From Bacillota bacterium (GTDB lineage: Bacteria > Actinomycetota > Aquicultoria > Aquicultorales > Aquicultoraceae): a stretch of DNA of 58,213 bases. Of the stretch, positions 43,719 through 51,065 are shown one piece after another. The translations under genes were made by a program, and so were the position numbers. The notes under the pieces are model-generated. The model did not search any database and was not told the origin of the DNA. It was given only the letters and a program-made list of their open reading frames with translations. Every line of letters starts with the position of its first letter. Position 1 is the first letter of the stretch. Where the stretch lies: contig JAIMBH010000016.1 of NCBI GenBank assembly GCA_023511485.1, positions 1-58,213 of the forward strand, read 5' to 3'.

Positions 43719-44930
43719 CTACTCCTCGCTCTCTTCAAGCTTCTTGTGTACACCGCAGTAGATGCTTCCCGGCCTTGCCTTATTAGTACACCGCTCACCG
43801 GTAGACTTAATGGCTTGGCAAACGCGATCAGCCATACCGTCATCTGCAGTATATGCGCTTCCCTGCTCCAGGTCACCTTCTTCAAGCGACCCAATATCTG
43901 AAACAGGAAGCTCCTGCTCGGTTGCCTCAAGAAGGCTTGTTGTTTCGGCCTCTTCCTTTGCCTGAGATTCGCTTTTTATGTCGATTCTCCAGCCGGTCAA
44001 CTTAGCGGCAAGACGCGCATTTTGGCCTTCCTTGCCGATTGCAAGCGATAGCTGGCTATCAGGAACGATAACCGCTGCTGTATGCTCTTCTTCATTAACC
44101 CGGACCTCTTTTACCTTTGCCGGACTAAGAGCGTTAGCGACAAGTTTCGCTGGGTCATCGCTCCACTCTACAACATCTATCTTCTCGCCACGAAGTTCGC
44201 TTACCACCATTCTTACGCGCGAACCCTTTGGGCCGACACATGCGCCAACCGGATCGATGCTCGGATCTCTCGAAGCAACAGCGATCTTTGATCTATAGCC
44301 AGGTTCACGGGCAACCGATTTGATTTCAACATAGCCTTCGTAAATCTCCGGTACTTCAAGCTCAAACAAACGCCTCAGAAGACTAGGATGAGTCCTCGAA
44401 ACGATAATTTGAGGCTCTTTCGTCGTGCGCCTTACTTCGACTATGTATGTTTTCAAGCGGGTACCGTGGTCGTAACGCTCGGTTGGAACCTGCTCGGTTG
44501 GAGGCAGAAGTGCCTCAACCCGGCCGAGATTGACCAGGGTATACCTCTGGTCGCTTTGCTCCACGATCCCAGTCACGATATCGCCTTCACGATCGACGTA
44601 CTCCTGGTACATCTTCTCGCGCTCCGCTTCCCGTATTCTCTGAAGGATAACCTGCTTCGCTGTCTGTGCTGCGATTCGGCCAAAGTTATCCGGGGTTATC
44701 TCCTCCTCGATAAGCTCGGGCTCTTCGCCTTCTTTTTCTATCCACTCCTGGGAGAACACCTTAATTTTTCCGGTCTGCGGGTCGATATCTACTCTTATTT
44801 CGGTAGTGCCGCCATAGTTTCGCTTGTAAGCTGAGGCCAGAGCAGACTTGAGCGCCTCAAGCACCGTATCAGGGTCGATTTGTTTCTCGCGTTCAAGTTG
44901 TCGCAGAGCTTCTATTAATTCTCCATTCAC
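43719..44930 (-). CDS. nusA: Transcription elongation factor NusA with an unusual Cys/His tail
   Basis: NusA controls pausing, termination and antitermination. The N-terminal RNA-polymerase-binding domain (residues ~1-120), S1 domain (GDIVTGIVEQSDQRYTLVN), KH1 and KH2 (GPKGSRVRMVVSEL, AIGKEGQNARLAAKLTGW) are all present. After a ~50-residue acidic linker the last ~35 residues form CQAIKSTGERC-x9-C-x2-H (SIYCGVH), a short putative zinc-binding module not seen in standard NusA. A GTG start follows a distant GGAAGGGG. The operon has an upstream terminator-bearing leader. Confidence 0.95.
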   Translation of the reverse strand: MNGELIEALRQLEREKQIDPDTVLEALKSALASAYKRNYGGTTEIRVDIDPQTGKIKVFSQEWIEKEGEEPELIEEEITPDNFGRIAAQTAKQVILQRIREAEREKMYQEYVDREGDIVTGIVEQSDQRYTLVNLGRVEALLPPTEQVPTERYDHGTRLKTYIVEVRRTTKEPQIIVSRTHPSLLRRLFELEVPEIYEGYVEIKSVAREPGYRSKIAVASRDPSIDPVGACVGPKGSRVRMVVSELRGEKIDVVEWSDDPAKLVANALSPAKVKEVRVNEEEHTAAVIVPDSQLSLAIGKEGQNARLAAKLTGWRIDIKSESQAKEEAETTSLLEATEQELPVSDIGSLEEGDLEQGSAYTADDGMADRVCQAIKSTGERCTNKARPGSIYCGVHKKLEESEE

Positions 44931-44971
44931 TTTAAATAGCCCCTTCCCTTTCTTCAGCTTAAAAACATAGC

Positions 44972-45442
44972 TTAAAATTCGATATCGACTTGAAGGCGTG
45001 CTTTTGATACATTATCGTACGCTATTTCAAAGTGCTCTCCGTCGATCTCGACAGTAAAAGTTTTCCCTCCGGCTTCGACTAACCTTCCCTTAAACTGCTT
45101 GCGTTTACCAATTGGAGTCAAGGTTCTTACGGATATTTTCGATCCTACAAACCTTTTAAAATGCTCTGGTTTTGTCAACGGCCTCTCGATGCCCGGAGAC
45201 GATACCTCTAAAATATATTTCTGCGTTATGATATCCGTTTCATCCAGAATAGAGCCGATCTTCTGACTCGCTTTCGCCAGCGTATCTAAATCAATTCCAC
45301 CGTTTTTCGTATCGATGTAGATACGCAGGACCAGGCCCACAGCCTCTCTCTTCAACTCGATATCAACCAGCTCAAGCCCAGCTTTTTCCAGGTAAGGCCC
45401 AATAAGCTGCTCGATCTTTTCTATTCTGGGGTCGCGTTTCAT
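44972..45442 (-). CDS. rimP: Ribosome maturation factor RimP
   Basis: RimP assists 30S assembly. Typical blocks: IEKIEQLIGPYLEKAGLELV, GLVLRIYIDTKNGGIDLDTL, ILEVSSPGIERPLTKPEHF. Two possible starts are adjacent; the ATG at 45442 is preferred over the TTG one codon earlier. Its leader contains a terminator hairpin 22 nt upstream. First gene of rimP-nusA-ylxR-infB-ylxP. Confidence 0.96.
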   Translation of the reverse strand: MKRDPRIEKIEQLIGPYLEKAGLELVDIELKREAVGLVLRIYIDTKNGGIDLDTLAKASQKIGSILDETDIITQKYILEVSSPGIERPLTKPEHFKRFVGSKISVRTLTPIGKRKQFKGRLVEAGGKTFTVEIDGEHFEIAYDNVSKARLQVDIEF

Positions 45443-45463
45443 CAAAGCAGCACCCTCATAATC

Positions 45464-45487
45464 AAAAGAGTGGGCTAAAACCCACTC
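45464..45487 (-). terminator. Intrinsic terminator/attenuator in front of rimP
   Basis: Minus-strand stem GAGTGGG/CCCACTC (45481-45487 with 45468-45474) followed by TTTT. It lies between the likely promoter and the rimP start, so transcripts of the whole rimP-nusA-infB operon must pass it. Confidence 0.78.
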
Positions 45488-45516
45488 AACAAAAATCCCG
45501 TACTAAGTTCGGACAT

Positions 45517-45545
45517 ATCATAACACATGCTGTTATTTTTCGCAA
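45517..45545 (-). promoter_or_regulatory. Promoter of the rimP-nusA-infB operon
   Basis: Minus strand: -35 TTGCGA (45545-45540), 17-bp spacer, -10 TATGAT (45522-45517). Start of transcription near 45510, i.e. a ~65-nt leader that contains the terminator hairpin. Confidence 0.68.
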
Positions 45546-45638
45546 TTCTTTACAGAATTTACTAGTGCTGCTTATTTATTATTTTTACTGATGGTTTCTT
45601 TCACTCCTTCATATGCATAGCCACTGCAATAAATTTTT

Positions 45639-46196
45639 TCAACCTGCCAACTCTTCCTCGTAAATGCTTTTTTTCAAAATACCTACATACGGTAAATTGC
45701 GGTATTTTTGCCGAAAATCCAATCCGTAGCCGACAACAAACACGTCGGGGATGTCAAATCCTTTGTATTTAATTGGGAGGTTATAAGCTATTCTGCGGGC
45801 TGCTTTGTCCAGCAAAACACAGACATTAAGGCTTGCAGGATCACGTGCGCTAAGATTTCGCAACAGATAATTGAGCGTTAAGCCGGTATCGATGATGTCC
45901 TCGATAACAAGGACATGTCTGCCAACAATGTTTTCTTCCAGGTCTTTTACAACCTTGACGACACCCGAGCTTTCCGTTGAGGGGCCGTAGCTTGAAATGG
46001 CCATGAAGTCGATAGTTACAGGCAGAGAAATCGTTCGCACAAGGTCTGCTATGAATAATATTGCGCCCCTCAGGACACTCACAAGCACCAAATCTTTGCC
46101 AGTGTAGTCCGAGGAAATAGCTTGGCCTAGCTCAAAAACTTTATTTTTAATTTCTTCTTCGCTGATTAAAACCTTCTCGATATCGTCAGACAACAT
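45639..46196 (-). CDS. hpt: Hypoxanthine phosphoribosyltransferase
   Basis: Hpt salvages hypoxanthine and guanine using PRPP. Signature VLVIEDIIDTGLTLNYLL (PRPP loop) near residue 98 and SVLRGAILFIADLVR near 45 are intact, plus VGYGLDFRQKYRNLPYVG at the end. 185 residues is normal. It follows the nuclease-like hypothetical gene by 30 bp, so they may form one unit. Confidence 0.96.
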   Translation of the reverse strand: MLSDDIEKVLISEEEIKNKVFELGQAISSDYTGKDLVLVSVLRGAILFIADLVRTISLPVTIDFMAISSYGPSTESSGVVKVVKDLEENIVGRHVLVIEDIIDTGLTLNYLLRNLSARDPASLNVCVLLDKAARRIAYNLPIKYKGFDIPDVFVVGYGLDFRQKYRNLPYVGILKKSIYEEELAG

Positions 46197-46226
46197 GTTA
46201 ATTCCGCCAAAATCCCATAAATTCCG

Positions 46227-46613
46227 CTATTTAGGCTGCGGCAAGCCGTATTTAAGCAAAAGGTTTTTAAAATCCTTTTGGTAGAACACTTTGATGTTAA
46301 CATCCGGATAAAGCTCGCGAAGCATCCTGACTTTACGGTTTTTTTTGGTTACGAGCTTTTGACTCATAGTCGTAAGTTCTATGTAAAGATTTAGGTCGGG
46401 TAGATAAAAATCGGGGCTGAAACTTTGTGTTACATTGCCCTCTTTATCCCATTCGATAGGGAAGGTCCTGGGCTCGTATTCCCATCTAATGCCGTAGAAG
46501 TCAAGTATTTTTGCGCATTGTTCTTCGCTTGGGTGGGCAAACTCGACGCCCTTGTATATTATCTTTTTATCGTCCTGGGTCCGTTTATCTTTCCTTTTTA
46601 TATCTTCGGTCAT
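46227..46613 (-). CDS. Small PD-(D/E)XK nuclease-like protein of unknown function
   Basis: A 128-residue protein not assignable to a named gene. Its pattern is like compact restriction-fold proteins: a helix with HPSEEQCAKILDFYGIRWEY, then PRTFPIEW, SFSPDFYLPDLNLYIEL and a basic QKLVTKKNRKVRMLRELYP helix. The Asp of SPDFYLP and the Glu of YIELTT would be metal ligands; the expected Lys of ExK is Thr, and a nearby lysine could substitute. It is highly charged, without membrane segments. It lies upstream of hpt, after a 220-bp gap from rnhB. Confidence 0.6.
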   Translation of the reverse strand: MTEDIKRKDKRTQDDKKIIYKGVEFAHPSEEQCAKILDFYGIRWEYEPRTFPIEWDKEGNVTQSFSPDFYLPDLNLYIELTTMSQKLVTKKNRKVRMLRELYPDVNIKVFYQKDFKNLLLKYGLPQPK

Positions 46614-46835
46614 TTCATTGCTCGTTAGTTAAAAGTACTAGGTCTATTATTAAATTATATCAATTACATGCTGTTATTACTACATGATGGCTGGCGCTAC
46701 CTAACCCCTTAGTTGTTAAGGTGCATCTTCGATAAGCTTCTTTTTAGCGGCTAGCCTTTTCTTATTTTTCCCGTCGGGAATGTTCTGGAAACGGGATTAT
46801 TCTGCCAATAGTCTAATAGTATCTATCCGGCTTAA

Positions 46836-47627
46836 TCAGAAACTTAGCTGCTCATACTCGGCAACCGGAGCGAAATATTTACGATGTATCGGGGCTGGCC
46901 CGTATTTTTCGATGGCTTTTTTATGGAGAAGGGTGCCGTATCCTTTATGCTGATCAAAGCCATATTGGGGATATTCGGCATGATATGCTTGCATAATACG
47001 GTCTCTTGTAACTTTGGCAATGATTGATGCCGCGGCTATCGAAACAGATAAATTATCGCCTTTTGTTATCGCAAGGTGCGGTATTGTTAAGGTTTTTATA
47101 TCAAAACCATCAGAAAGTATGTAATCGGCTGCTGGGTTAAGCCCTAAAGCTGCCATTTCAAGGGATCGAAGATTGGCCCACTGGATACCATTAGCGTCTA
47201 TATCATAGTGCTCGATACGCACAACGTTCCAGGCTATAGCGGTATTAATTATTTTCTCATAGAGAATTTCGCGTTTCTCGGGCGATAGTAGTTTGCTATC
47301 TTTTATTCCGTAGAGCTGACTTTGTTCAGGCAGGATAACTGCTGCAGCAACAATTGGTCCTGCAAGGGCTCCTCTACCAGCTTCATCTACGCCTGCAATC
47401 ATTTTAAAGCCTTGGCTGTAGAGTTTACGTTCAAATCTCGTAAGTTCCTCGTAGGCATTTTTAGTGGCCTCGAGGCGCGCCTTCTCGCTGCGGTATGCCT
47501 TCAAAAGCTTTCTCACGCCGGCTCTGGGATCGTCGAGCAGCTGCGAAAAAAGCTCTACTTGTCTCCCTTCGCTTGCCGCATCAATAATTTTCTTGATTTC
47601 GGGGATAGTTTTTCTGGCAATGTCCAT
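46836..47627 (-). CDS. rnhB: Ribonuclease HII
   Basis: RNase HII removes ribonucleotides and RNA from RNA-DNA hybrids. The 263 residues include a ~75-residue N-terminal extension typical of Gram-positive RnhB, then GVDEAGRGALAGPIVAAAVI with the catalytic Asp-Glu, DSKLLSPEKRE, and SIAAASIIAKVTRDRIM with further acidic and basic residues. It begins 12 bp after lepB, as in the rplS-lepB-rnhB order. Confidence 0.96.
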   Translation of the reverse strand: MDIARKTIPEIKKIIDAASEGRQVELFSQLLDDPRAGVRKLLKAYRSEKARLEATKNAYEELTRFERKLYSQGFKMIAGVDEAGRGALAGPIVAAAVILPEQSQLYGIKDSKLLSPEKREILYEKIINTAIAWNVVRIEHYDIDANGIQWANLRSLEMAALGLNPAADYILSDGFDIKTLTIPHLAITKGDNLSVSIAAASIIAKVTRDRIMQAYHAEYPQYGFDQHKGYGTLLHKKAIEKYGPAPIHRKYFAPVAEYEQLSF

Positions 47628-47639
47628 TTTATTTTTGCA

Positions 47640-48245
47640 TTAGTGCATTAATTTTAGGTGGTTAGGTGGCCAGTATACCGCGACTACCTTACCGATGATA
47701 TTTTTCTCGGGAACCGGACCAAACCAGCGGCTATCCTGTGAAATAGGTCTATTATCGCCTAAGACAAACACATTGTCCTCGGGAACTTTAAGCGGTCCGC
47801 AATTGCTGTAGTCGCCAGGCATCGTTTTAAAATTTCCTATATACAGCCTGCCATTGACGTAAACTTTGCCGTCTTTTACCTGGATGGTATCCCCCTCAAC
47901 AGCAACAATTCTCTTTACAAAGTCGCGGCCGTCGTTTGTATGCGGCGGAACCAAGATAATTACATCGCCCGGTTTTGGTTCGGTGAACCTATAGATGAAT
48001 TTTAAAACTATGGTTCGGTCGTTCGGGGAAAGGTTTGGCCGCATAGAATCCTGGTTTATTATAGTTGTCTGGAAGACAAATGTTCGCAAAATTAGCGCAA
48101 TAAGAAAGGCGATTACTAGCAGACCGGGCAATTCCTTTAGGAAATCAACAAATGACTCTTCTTTAGTTGACTTGCTTGGGACCTCTCCCAATCGGTCCGT
48201 CAATTCAAGGTTAGAATCAGCACCAACATTGTCTTTTTCGGACAT
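47640..48245 (-). CDS. lepB: Signal peptidase I
   Basis: LepB cleaves signal peptides at the outer face of the membrane. After a ~40-residue charged N-terminus comes one membrane helix (LLVIAFLIALILRTFVF), the catalytic Ser in NQDSMRPNL and the catalytic Lys in VKRIVAVEGD, then GDNRPISQDSRWFGPV. The 201-residue size with a single helix is Gram-positive-like. It lies between rplS and rnhB. Confidence 0.95.
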   Translation of the reverse strand: MSEKDNVGADSNLELTDRLGEVPSKSTKEESFVDFLKELPGLLVIAFLIALILRTFVFQTTIINQDSMRPNLSPNDRTIVLKFIYRFTEPKPGDVIILVPPHTNDGRDFVKRIVAVEGDTIQVKDGKVYVNGRLYIGNFKTMPGDYSNCGPLKVPEDNVFVLGDNRPISQDSRWFGPVPEKNIIGKVVAVYWPPNHLKLMH

Positions 48246-48310
48246 ATTATCGCTCTTTCCCGCACCCAGATAGTAATCTGCCCTTATAGGATTTATGCAA
48301 GATTATTAAA

Positions 48311-48655
48311 TTAATATCTTTTCTCTTTGATACGCGCCTTTTTGCCGACTTTCTCTCTCAGATAGTATAGTTTTGAACGCCTTACCTTGCCCCTCGAGAG
48401 AACCTCAATTTTTGCTATTTTTGGCGAGTGAAGCGGGAAGGTTCGCTCAACGCCTACCCCAAAAGAAATCTTGCGGACTGTGAAAGTCTCCCTAATGCCG
48501 CCGTTTTGTTTTTTAATAACGGCACCTTGGAACATCTGGATCCTTTCTCGACCGGCTTCAACGACCTTGTAGTGGACTTTGACGGTATCTCCAGGACCGA
48601 AATCGGGTATATCGTCCCTAAGTTGTGCTCTTTCAATGCTCTCTATGCGATCCAT
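48311..48655 (-). CDS. rplS: 50S ribosomal protein L19
   Basis: The 114-residue protein is L19 over its full length ([70 protein letters not shown]). L19 sits at the 30S-50S interface. AGGAGGA precedes the ATG. trmD is upstream, separated by a 95-bp spacer containing a 32-bp palindrome. Confidence 0.98.
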   Translation of the reverse strand: MDRIESIERAQLRDDIPDFGPGDTVKVHYKVVEAGRERIQMFQGAVIKKQNGGIRETFTVRKISFGVGVERTFPLHSPKIAKIEVLSRGKVRRSKLYYLREKVGKKARIKEKRY

Positions 48656-48703
48656 AGTATCCTCCTTTTCGGCATAACATTCAAATTATAGCGAAAGAGA
48701 ATA

Positions 48704-48735
48704 ATCAAATCAATTGTTTAAACAATTGATTTGAT
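48704..48735. repeat. Perfect 32-bp palindrome between trmD and rplS
   Basis: Bases 48704-48719 are exactly complementary to 48720-48735, without any central spacer (half-site begins ATCAAATCAATTGTTT). In RNA it would fold into a long AT-rich hairpin about 50 nt before rplS; on DNA it could be a dimer-binding site. No T-run follows. Confidence 0.85.
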
Positions 48736-48750
48736 CTACCCATCTACGGT

Positions 48751-49509
48751 TTATTGATAAAACAATTCTCTTTTAATCTCTTCAAGCATTTTTAGGTCGC
48801 TGTTACTCAGCTGTGCTTTCTCAAGAAGATCAGGCCTTCTTAATAAAGTAGTCTTGAGCCGCTGCTTCCTGCGCCATTTGGCTATTTCACCGTGGTTACC
48901 GGAAAGCAATACCTCGGGGACCTTCCAGCCCATAAATTCTGGCGGTCGGGTATAATGCGGGTATTCAAGCAAACCTTCGGCAAAACTTTCCTCGGCTAGC
49001 GATTCTTCAGCGCCAAGAACGCCTGGCAACAGGCGAACTATTGCTTCGGTTAGTGCCATCGCGGGTATCTCACCGCCAGAGAGCACAAAATCTCCAATTG
49101 ATATCTCATCTGTTGCTATGTATTTGTGGACTCTCTCATCGATTCCCTCGTACCGGCCGCAAAGCATCATAATATGCTCTTCCCGCGAGAATTGCTCCAC
49201 TAAAGCTTGGTTCAGAACCCTGCCACGGGGTGTAAATAATACAATTCTTGACCGGCTGCGGATAGCCTCGAGGTCGTCCGAACCCCCTATATCGGTGACA
49301 GCTTTATAAAACGGCTCAGGTTTCATAACCATCCCCGAGCCGCCACCGTAAGGAACATCGTCTACCTGCCGGTGCTTATCCTCGGTCCAGCTACGCAGGT
49401 CATGCACTCGAATGTTTACCCGACCTTTTTCTCGCCCAATCCTGATCATGCTTTCATTTAAGAAGCCATCAAAAATTGGAGGAAATATGCTTACTATGTC
49501 AATTTTCAT
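48751..49509 (-). CDS. trmD: tRNA (guanine-N1)-methyltransferase
   Basis: TrmD methylates G37 of tRNAs to prevent frameshifting. The SPOUT knot motifs are present: PYGGGSGMVMKPEPFYKA, GRYEGIDERV and DEISIGDFVLSGGE, then the C-terminal RPPEFMGWKVPEVLLSGNH domain. 252 residues is normal. rimM and rpsP, which usually precede trmD, are absent here; an incomplete nicotinamidase gene and a terminator lie upstream instead. Confidence 0.97.
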   Translation of the reverse strand: MKIDIVSIFPPIFDGFLNESMIRIGREKGRVNIRVHDLRSWTEDKHRQVDDVPYGGGSGMVMKPEPFYKAVTDIGGSDDLEAIRSRSRIVLFTPRGRVLNQALVEQFSREEHIMMLCGRYEGIDERVHKYIATDEISIGDFVLSGGEIPAMALTEAIVRLLPGVLGAEESLAEESFAEGLLEYPHYTRPPEFMGWKVPEVLLSGNHGEIAKWRRKQRLKTTLLRRPDLLEKAQLSNSDLKMLEEIKRELFYQ

Positions 49510-49524
49510 AATAATCAGCCTGCG

Positions 49525-49552
49525 AAAAAGGGCGCATGCGAATGCATGCGCC
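49525..49552 (-). terminator. Intrinsic terminator directly before trmD
   Basis: Minus-strand stem GGCGCATGC/GCATGCGCC (49544-49552 with 49531-49539, 4-nt loop) followed by CTTTTTC. It closes the nicotinamidase-like gene but sits only 16 nt before the trmD ATG, so trmD needs readthrough. Confidence 0.85.
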
Positions 49553-49580
49553 GATTAGCATTTCGGTTAATAATGTAATA

Positions 49581-50171
49581 TCATGCCTGCTGCTTTTCGG
49601 CAATATCTTTTGATGTAATCAGCTTCGCACCATGATTAACCATATCATCCAGCGCTTTTTGAACATCGCCTGGGTGAACATCGATCCCCTTGACCGCATC
49701 CAGAATCACGTAGACCTCAAGTCCATTCTTAAGCGCTCCAATTACCGAGTCGTGCACGCAGTAATCTGTGGCCACTCCGCCAACAAATATCGTTTTAATG
49801 CCTCTTGCTTTAAGCATGTCCCCTAACCTGCTGGTTTCATCAAACGCCGTGTACTGCTCTTTATCAGGATTATAGCCTTTGCGCACAACCAGGCTTAAAT
49901 TAGATTGGTCTAGCTCTGGAGAAAAGTTCGAATCTTCTCTCATCTGGACGCAGTGCGGTGGCCAGGGACCACCTCTTTCCTGAAACGATATGTGGTTTGG
50001 CGGGTGCCAATCTTGAGAGGCCGCAACCACTTTGAATCTGCGGGTCAGGGGGTTAATTACTTTGAATATTTCATTTCCTTCCGGTACAGGAAGGACGCCG
50101 CCTGGCATGAATCAAACCTGCGGGTCAATGATTATAAGCGCATCTTTATCGACATTAATCATAACACTCAT
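49581..50171 (-). pseudogene. Nicotinamidase/isochorismatase-family gene interrupted by an in-frame TGA
   Basis: The conserved 3' part encodes FMPGGVLPVPEGNE, ASQDWHPPNHISF, HCVQ, VVRKGYN and GVATDYCVHDSVIGAL, so the metal His residues, the Lys and the nucleophilic Cys of PncA-type amidases are kept. The N-terminal ALIIIDPQV with the catalytic Asp is in the same frame, beginning at an ATG at 50171 with a GGTGG upstream. Between them a TGA (50112-50114) replaces the expected Asp of the QxDF motif. The local bases GTT-TGA-TTC differ from GTT-GAT-TTC only by the position of one T. TGA ends other genes here (recX, Rieske), so it should stop translation. Internal ATG at 50108 would make an incomplete enzyme. 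Confidence 0.78.
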
Positions 50172-50284
50172 GCTAACCACCTGCCTCGTTTTCTCAATTA
50201 TACCCATTGCGCGGGAAAGGAGTTGGGCATCTGAGCCAGAAAAATTATAAAAACAAAGCAACAAAAGCAACCTAAATTAATTTT

Positions 50285-50956
50285 TTATTGCTTTGTTTTT
50301 ATGTCGCGGATTGCGTCGCGCTGCAGAAAACCGCCTGCCAATTTATTCCTTAGCCCAAGGATGAAATTAAAGGCAGGCACGGTTTTCATGTAGGTGCTAT
50401 ATTCTGTCCCTATCGCCTTTTGGCTGTACCTATCCTCTTCTTTTGATGCAAGGATGAAAGCGAAGCTTGCGATTATACCCAGCGCGATGACAACAGCATT
50501 CGCCACGAGAAAGGCGATACCTAGTGAAGCCAGAACACCGCTGAGATGGATAGGATGCCGGATTATGCCGTAAATTCCCTGTGTTAGAAATAACCGCGTG
50601 CTTCCCCATGCCGAGATAAGGTTGCTAACTTTGCGTTTTGATAAAAAGGCGTAACATAGTAATACCAGGCAGGCCAGAATCAAAAGCATACCAACGGATT
50701 GTAGGCCAACATTAAGAACGCGATCCATACCAAGCCTAAGGAATTGGCCCGCGTAATTGGCTACAATAAATATCTGCGTAGATAATACAGCAACACCCAT
50801 ACTAAGAATTGCGTCGCAGTACAGCTTATCGATAAGCGATCTGATAATCAGATAAGCTGTATAGGCTAAGAATAAAGAGTAAATGATTATCCCGGTTACC
50901 ATGATTATATTCAAGTCCTTAAAAGCTTTGCTATTAACCGTTTTAGAATAAAACAT
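50285..50956 (-). CDS. ICMT/phospholipid-methyltransferase-like integral membrane protein
   Basis: A 223-residue membrane protein with about six helices. The C-terminal part matches the isoprenylcysteine carboxyl methyltransferase/NnrU-like pattern: TQGIYGIIRHPIHLSG (the RHP motif), then SKEEDRYSQKAIGTEYSTYMK. Bacterial members methylate lipids, isoprenoid or small molecules; the substrate cannot be told. It stands alone on the minus strand after a GGDEF/HD-GYP gene, in the accessory region. Confidence 0.82.
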   Translation of the reverse strand: MFYSKTVNSKAFKDLNIIMVTGIIIYSLFLAYTAYLIIRSLIDKLYCDAILSMGVAVLSTQIFIVANYAGQFLRLGMDRVLNVGLQSVGMLLILACLVLLCYAFLSKRKVSNLISAWGSTRLFLTQGIYGIIRHPIHLSGVLASLGIAFLVANAVVIALGIIASFAFILASKEEDRYSQKAIGTEYSTYMKTVPAFNFILGLRNKLAGGFLQRDAIRDIKTKQ

Positions 50957-51065
50957 TTGTATAATGATTGTTTACCCAAAAAAAGAAGCGGCACACAACT
51001 CTATATATAGCAAATTGTTCTTGTTTACCGCCAATAAAAGTAGTTTTTCGCAGTTTTTGCCTATA

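Noticed and set aside
50112-50114. TGA recoded as an amino acid genome-wide
   Set aside because: TGA serves as the natural stop of recX (10193-10195) and the Rieske gene (426-428), so general recoding is not supported.
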